64,000 nt of DNA from Nostoc edaphicum CCNP1411 (GTDB lineage: Bacteria > Cyanobacteriota > Cyanobacteriia > Cyanobacteriales > Nostocaceae), in NCBI RefSeq assembly GCF_014023275.1, contig NZ_CP054698.1:5789001-5853000 (forward strand), written 5' to 3'. The position numbers and the translations under genes were made by a program. Of the stretch, positions 61,249 through 64,000 are shown in pieces; within the stretch, counting starts at the first letter, position 1, and every line of letters starts with the position of its first letter. The notes beneath the pieces were generated by a model. It saw only the letters and a program-made list of their open reading frames with translations. It was not told the DNA's origin and searched no databases.

Positions 61249-62331
61249 TTAACCGTTGATAGCAGGAGCAGTCATTGCTACAGGTGCAGCTTCACCAGCA
61301 GCCAAATCTAGGGGGAAGTTGTGAGCGTTACGCTCGTGCATTACTTCCATACCCAAGTTAGCGCGGTTGATTACGTCTGCCCAGGTGCTGATGACGCGAC
61401 CTTGGGAGTCAATGATTGATTGGTTGAAGTTGAAACCGTTCAGGTTGAATGCCATCGTGCTGATACCCAAAGCGGTGAACCAGATACCGACGACAGGCCA
61501 AGCTGCGAGGAAGAAGTGCAGTGAACGGCTGTTGTTGAAGGAAGCGTATTGGAAGATTAGACGACCGAAGTAGCCGTGGGCTGCAACGATGTTGTAGGTT
61601 TCTTCTTCTTGACCGAACTTGTAACCATAGTTTAGAGATTCGGTTTCGGTGGTTTCACGCACCAAGGAAGAAGTTACTAGAGAACCGTGCATTGCAGAGA
61701 ACAAGGAACCACCGAATACACCAGCCACACCCAACATGTGGAAGGGGTGCATCAAGATGTTATGTTCTGCTTGGAACACAATCATGAAGTTGAAGGTTCC
61801 AGAGATACCCAAAGGCATACCATCAGAGAAAGAACCTTGACCGATTGGGTAGATCAAGAATACTGCGGTAGCAGAAGCCAAAGGTGCGCTGTAAGCTACG
61901 CAGATCCAAGGACGCATACCTAAGCGGAAAGAAAGTTCCCACTGACGACCGAGGTAGGCAGCACAACCGATTAAGAAGTGGAAAACTACCAACTGGTAAG
62001 GGCCGCCATTGTACAACCACTCATCTAAGGAAGCTGCTTCCCAGATTGGGTAGAAGTGCAAGCCGATGGCGTTTGAAGAAGGAACAACTGCACCAGAGAT
62101 GATGTTGTTTCCGTAGATCAAAGAACCTGCAACTGGTTCGCGGATACCATCGATGTCCACAGGAGGAGCAGCGATAAAGGCAATTACGAAGCAGGTGGTC
62201 GCAGCTAGCAGGGTAGGAATCATCAAAACACCAAACCAACCGATGTAAATACGGTTGTCAGTGCTGGTGATCCACTCGCAAAAGCGATCCCATACGCTAG
62301 CGCCAGAGCGCCGTTGTAAGGTTGTGGTCAT
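61249..62331 (-). CDS. psbA: photosystem II reaction-centre protein D1
   Basis: 360 residues, full length. D1 binds P680 chlorophylls, pheophytin, QB and most manganese-cluster ligands, with five membrane helices in the thylakoid. TyrZ (Y161), D170 and H198 are in place, as are the C-terminal ligands and the '[10 protein letters not shown]' region for processing after Ala344. Residue 130 is Gln ('GRQWELS'), which marks the low-light type of D1 rather than the high-light Glu type. The ORF extends to 62373, but [12 protein letters not shown] at 62331 is the true start. A hairpin lies in the leader. Confidence 0.97.
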   Translation of the reverse strand: MTTTLQRRSGASVWDRFCEWITSTDNRIYIGWFGVLMIPTLLAATTCFVIAFIAAPPVDIDGIREPVAGSLIYGNNIISGAVVPSSNAIGLHFYPIWEAASLDEWLYNGGPYQLVVFHFLIGCAAYLGRQWELSFRLGMRPWICVAYSAPLASATAVFLIYPIGQGSFSDGMPLGISGTFNFMIVFQAEHNILMHPFHMLGVAGVFGGSLFSAMHGSLVTSSLVRETTETESLNYGYKFGQEEETYNIVAAHGYFGRLIFQYASFNNSRSLHFFLAAWPVVGIWFTALGISTMAFNLNGFNFNQSIIDSQGRVISTWADVINRANLGMEVMHERNAHNFPLDLAAGEAAPVAMTAPAING

Positions 62332-62364
62332 TGTTTTATAAGTGCTATTTGTTGTTAAATATGG

Positions 62365-62390
62365 AACAAGCAAGATTGATTTTGCTTGTT
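62365..62390 (-). promoter_or_regulatory. perfect inverted repeat in the psbA leader
   Basis: AACAAGCAA (62365-62373) and TTGCTTGTT (62382-62390) form a perfect 9-bp stem with an 8-nt loop, starting 34 nt upstream of the psbA ATG. It would lie in the 5' untranslated mRNA or at an operator, and could affect mRNA stability, translation or repressor binding. The rest of the 339-bp gap up to the MBOAT gene shows no gene. Confidence 0.6.
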
Positions 62391-62670
62391 GAAATACAGT
62401 CTACATGAATTTACTTTGACGCGATCTTTGACTTAATATTCTGTAACAGTATTCTTTAAAAAGATCATCGAAATATAAAGTTTTCCTACTAGATAAAAGT
62501 AATCAAGTGAGGCTTTGTAAGCCACTTCAAGACCAACCTAGCTATAAATTTAATGATGCGATCGCCTAGTTAATTGTCTTTACATTCCTTTACAAATAAG
62601 CCGTTATAAAAATTTTAAGTCCTGTTGTTTTGTAACGAAATAATAAGTTGTAAATTGACTTATGTTTCTG

Positions 62671-64000
62671 TTAAAAATCAAAGTAAATGTAGGGCAAACT
62701 GCCTTCAGGAGCGAATAACCAAACAGCGTAGAAGCAGATGGGAACGAAGACAAGCTTAAGAGGCCAGTTAAACTCTAACTTCAGCATTCGGTTGAAGGCA
62801 TAGACTATAGCCATGAAGGCAGCTAAAGTTAGAAGTACCCAAGTGAGTTGGTATTGACTCATATTTAAGGCATCTACATAGACCTTTTGAGCAAACTGGG
62901 CATCAGCTGGATAACCCCAAAGATGGCGAATTACCAAAGAAGAGTCTTGAAGATTAGGTAGACGGAACCAAATCCAAGAGGTAAAAACCATCAATTGAGT
63001 TAAGAACCAAGCTACAAAGATACCCAGAGGATTTTGCCAGAAATGTTCTAGATTTTCAAAGCGATCGCTCATAGTATCTGTAAGTCGATGAACCACCAAG
63101 GCTAACCCGTGGAATATGCCCCAAACTACATAACCCAAAGCAGCACCGTGCCAGATACCAGCGATTAGCATCACAATAAATAAATTCCAGCAGGTACGGA
63201 CTAAACCCCGACGGGAACCACCCAAAGGAAAGTAGACATAGTTACGCAGCCAATCTCCTAGAGTCATGTGCCAGCGCCGCCAAAATTCTGAAATATTGGT
63301 GCTGAAGTAGGGAAAGTCAAAATTCTCAGGTAGAACCAAGCCGAAAAGCATAGCACTACCACGGGCGATGTCTACGTAACCGTTGAAATCTAGATATAAT
63401 TGCAAACCGTAGGCGAATGTAGCTAACCAGAGATCGGTACTACCCGCCCGTTGCAGATTACCAAAACATAAATCGACGAAAATTCCAAGGTGGTCTGCAA
63501 AAATACCTTTTTTGACTGCGCCTCTAGCAATCAACCACAGCGCCTCAGCTACTCTATCGCTACTGGGAAAGTTTAGTGTATTGAATTGATTTGCTAAGTT
63601 GTGATAGCGCGTAATCGGGCCGGAAATGAGTTTGGCAAAGAATAATTTGTAGGTGGCAAATTTGACAAAATTATCACTAGCAGGGGCACCACGATAGACA
63701 TCTACTAAATAGGCAATGCATTCAAAGGTAAAAAAGGAAATTCCTAATGGTGCAATCAATTTAAAAGAGCTATCTGGTGAGTTTGTTTGCACATGAAAAA
63801 CAAACTTGAATAAAGGGGTAAAATACTTAAAACCTAATAACAGTAAAACATTTAGAATTATACCCACCCACAAAACTTTTAGACGGCGACGATTCCAATC
63901 ACCTTGAGCAAATTGCCACTCTTCATTAGAAATTTGCCAATCAAGAGAATGTTTTCCTGGTGATGTATTTTGCCCAATCTCCAGCCCTACACGGAAATTA
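62671..64000 (-). CDS. MBOAT-family O-acyltransferase (AlgI-like), 5' end outside window
   Basis: The frame runs past the end of the window, so the gene starts beyond base 64000; about 442 C-terminal residues are seen. Multiple membrane helices and 'FWRRWHMTLGDWLRNYVYFPLGGSRRG' (core WRRWHMTLGDWLRNY) plus the MBOAT His in 'AGIWHGAALGYVVWGIFHG' (WHGAALGY) are typical of AlgI/PatA-type enzymes that O-acetylate polysaccharides or peptidoglycan. A TTG at 63873 is inside the fold; the upstream sequence (EEWQFAQGDWNRRRLKVL) continues the frame. A partner such as AlgJ/PatB might lie outside. Confidence 0.87.
   Translation of the reverse strand, partial: NFRVGLEIGQNTSPGKHSLDWQISNEEWQFAQGDWNRRRLKVLWVGIILNVLLLLGFKYFTPLFKFVFHVQTNSPDSSFKLIAPLGISFFTFECIAYLVDVYRGAPASDNFVKFATYKLFFAKLISGPITRYHNLANQFNTLNFPSSDRVAEALWLIARGAVKKGIFADHLGIFVDLCFGNLQRAGSTDLWLATFAYGLQLYLDFNGYVDIARGSAMLFGLVLPENFDFPYFSTNISEFWRRWHMTLGDWLRNYVYFPLGGSRRGLVRTCWNLFIVMLIAGIWHGAALGYVVWGIFHGLALVVHRLTDTMSDRFENLEHFWQNPLGIFVAWFLTQLMVFTSWIWFRLPNLQDSSLVIRHLWGYPADAQFAQKVYVDALNMSQYQLTWVLLTLAAFMAIVYAFNRMLKLEFNWPLKLVFVPICFYAVWLFAPEGSLPYIYFDF

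Overview
The window is chromosomal DNA from a filamentous, heterocyst-type cyanobacterium (Nostoc/Anabaena-like). The evidence is psbA (D1) and psbY, a CRR6-type NDH-1 assembly factor, a cyanobacterial pilMNOQ cluster, many GCGATCGC (HIP1) octamers, and numerous arrays of heptamer short tandem repeats (AATGCCC, GGGGAAT, AGTGCTG, CTGCCCC, TTTGTCA types) between and inside genes. I see no rRNA, tRNA, CRISPR array, prophage or intact insertion sequence. Most genes are housekeeping or conserved cyanobacterial genes in short operons on both strands.

Layout. 1-8.6 kb: end of a methyltransferase gene, a cupin, an unknown protein, an amidase/Crp-type regulator pair, a membrane-anchored repeat protein, a desaturase-like membrane protein, methionine aminopeptidase and a cupredoxin. 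8.8-17.1 kb: a two-domain M16 peptidase, a glyoxalase-fold protein, a conserved zinc-ribbon-like protein, a gamma-carbonic-anhydrase-like protein, psbY, folC and a sugar-binding lipoprotein. 17.2-22.5 kb: pilM-pilN-pilO-pilQ, the inner-membrane platform and outer-membrane secretin of type IV pili. 22.8-28.6 kb: two Uma2 proteins, HU, a CobD-like aminotransferase-fold enzyme, a flavoprotein disulfide-reductase homologue without its redox cysteines, and a phytol-kinase-type membrane protein. 28.7-38.1 kb: a DUF3685 protein with an atypical receiver domain divergent from a 1001-aa STAND NTPase with pentapeptide repeats, then a PerR-like Fur protein, CRR6, an OmpR-type response regulator with a CHASE3 kinase, and an OB-fold secreted protein. 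38.4-48.8 kb: GT9 glycosyltransferase, ispD, scpB, DUF760, a Deg protease, a LysM/M23 protein, an isochorismatase-fold hydrolase, ispG and hisD. ispD and ispG are both in the MEP isoprenoid pathway. 49.2-64 kb: universal stress protein, Uma2, SRPBCC protein, Hsp33, a 694-aa membrane-anchored repeat protein, a beta-hydroxyacid dehydrogenase, a MidA-type methyltransferase, an alpha/beta hydrolase, a PhoD-like phosphatase, psbA and a truncated MBOAT acyltransferase.

The most unusual feature is how far small repetitive DNA has invaded the region, including coding sequence. Six genes (M16 peptidase, folC, cobD-like, DUF3685, scpB, midA-like) carry heptamer arrays or palindromic repeats in frame, as extra linkers or C-terminal tails. 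Two genes have their start codon inside or flush with a heptamer array. Several miniature inverted-repeat elements can be delimited, one with a 5-bp target duplication and one nested inside another. Candidate novelties with less support are a structured non-coding stretch upstream of hisD, a 31-codon membrane ORF at about 55.8 kb, and a hairpin in the psbA leader. I did not find a clear new multi-gene system. The STAND NTPase/DUF3685 divergent pair is the best candidate for an uncharacterised signalling or defence function.
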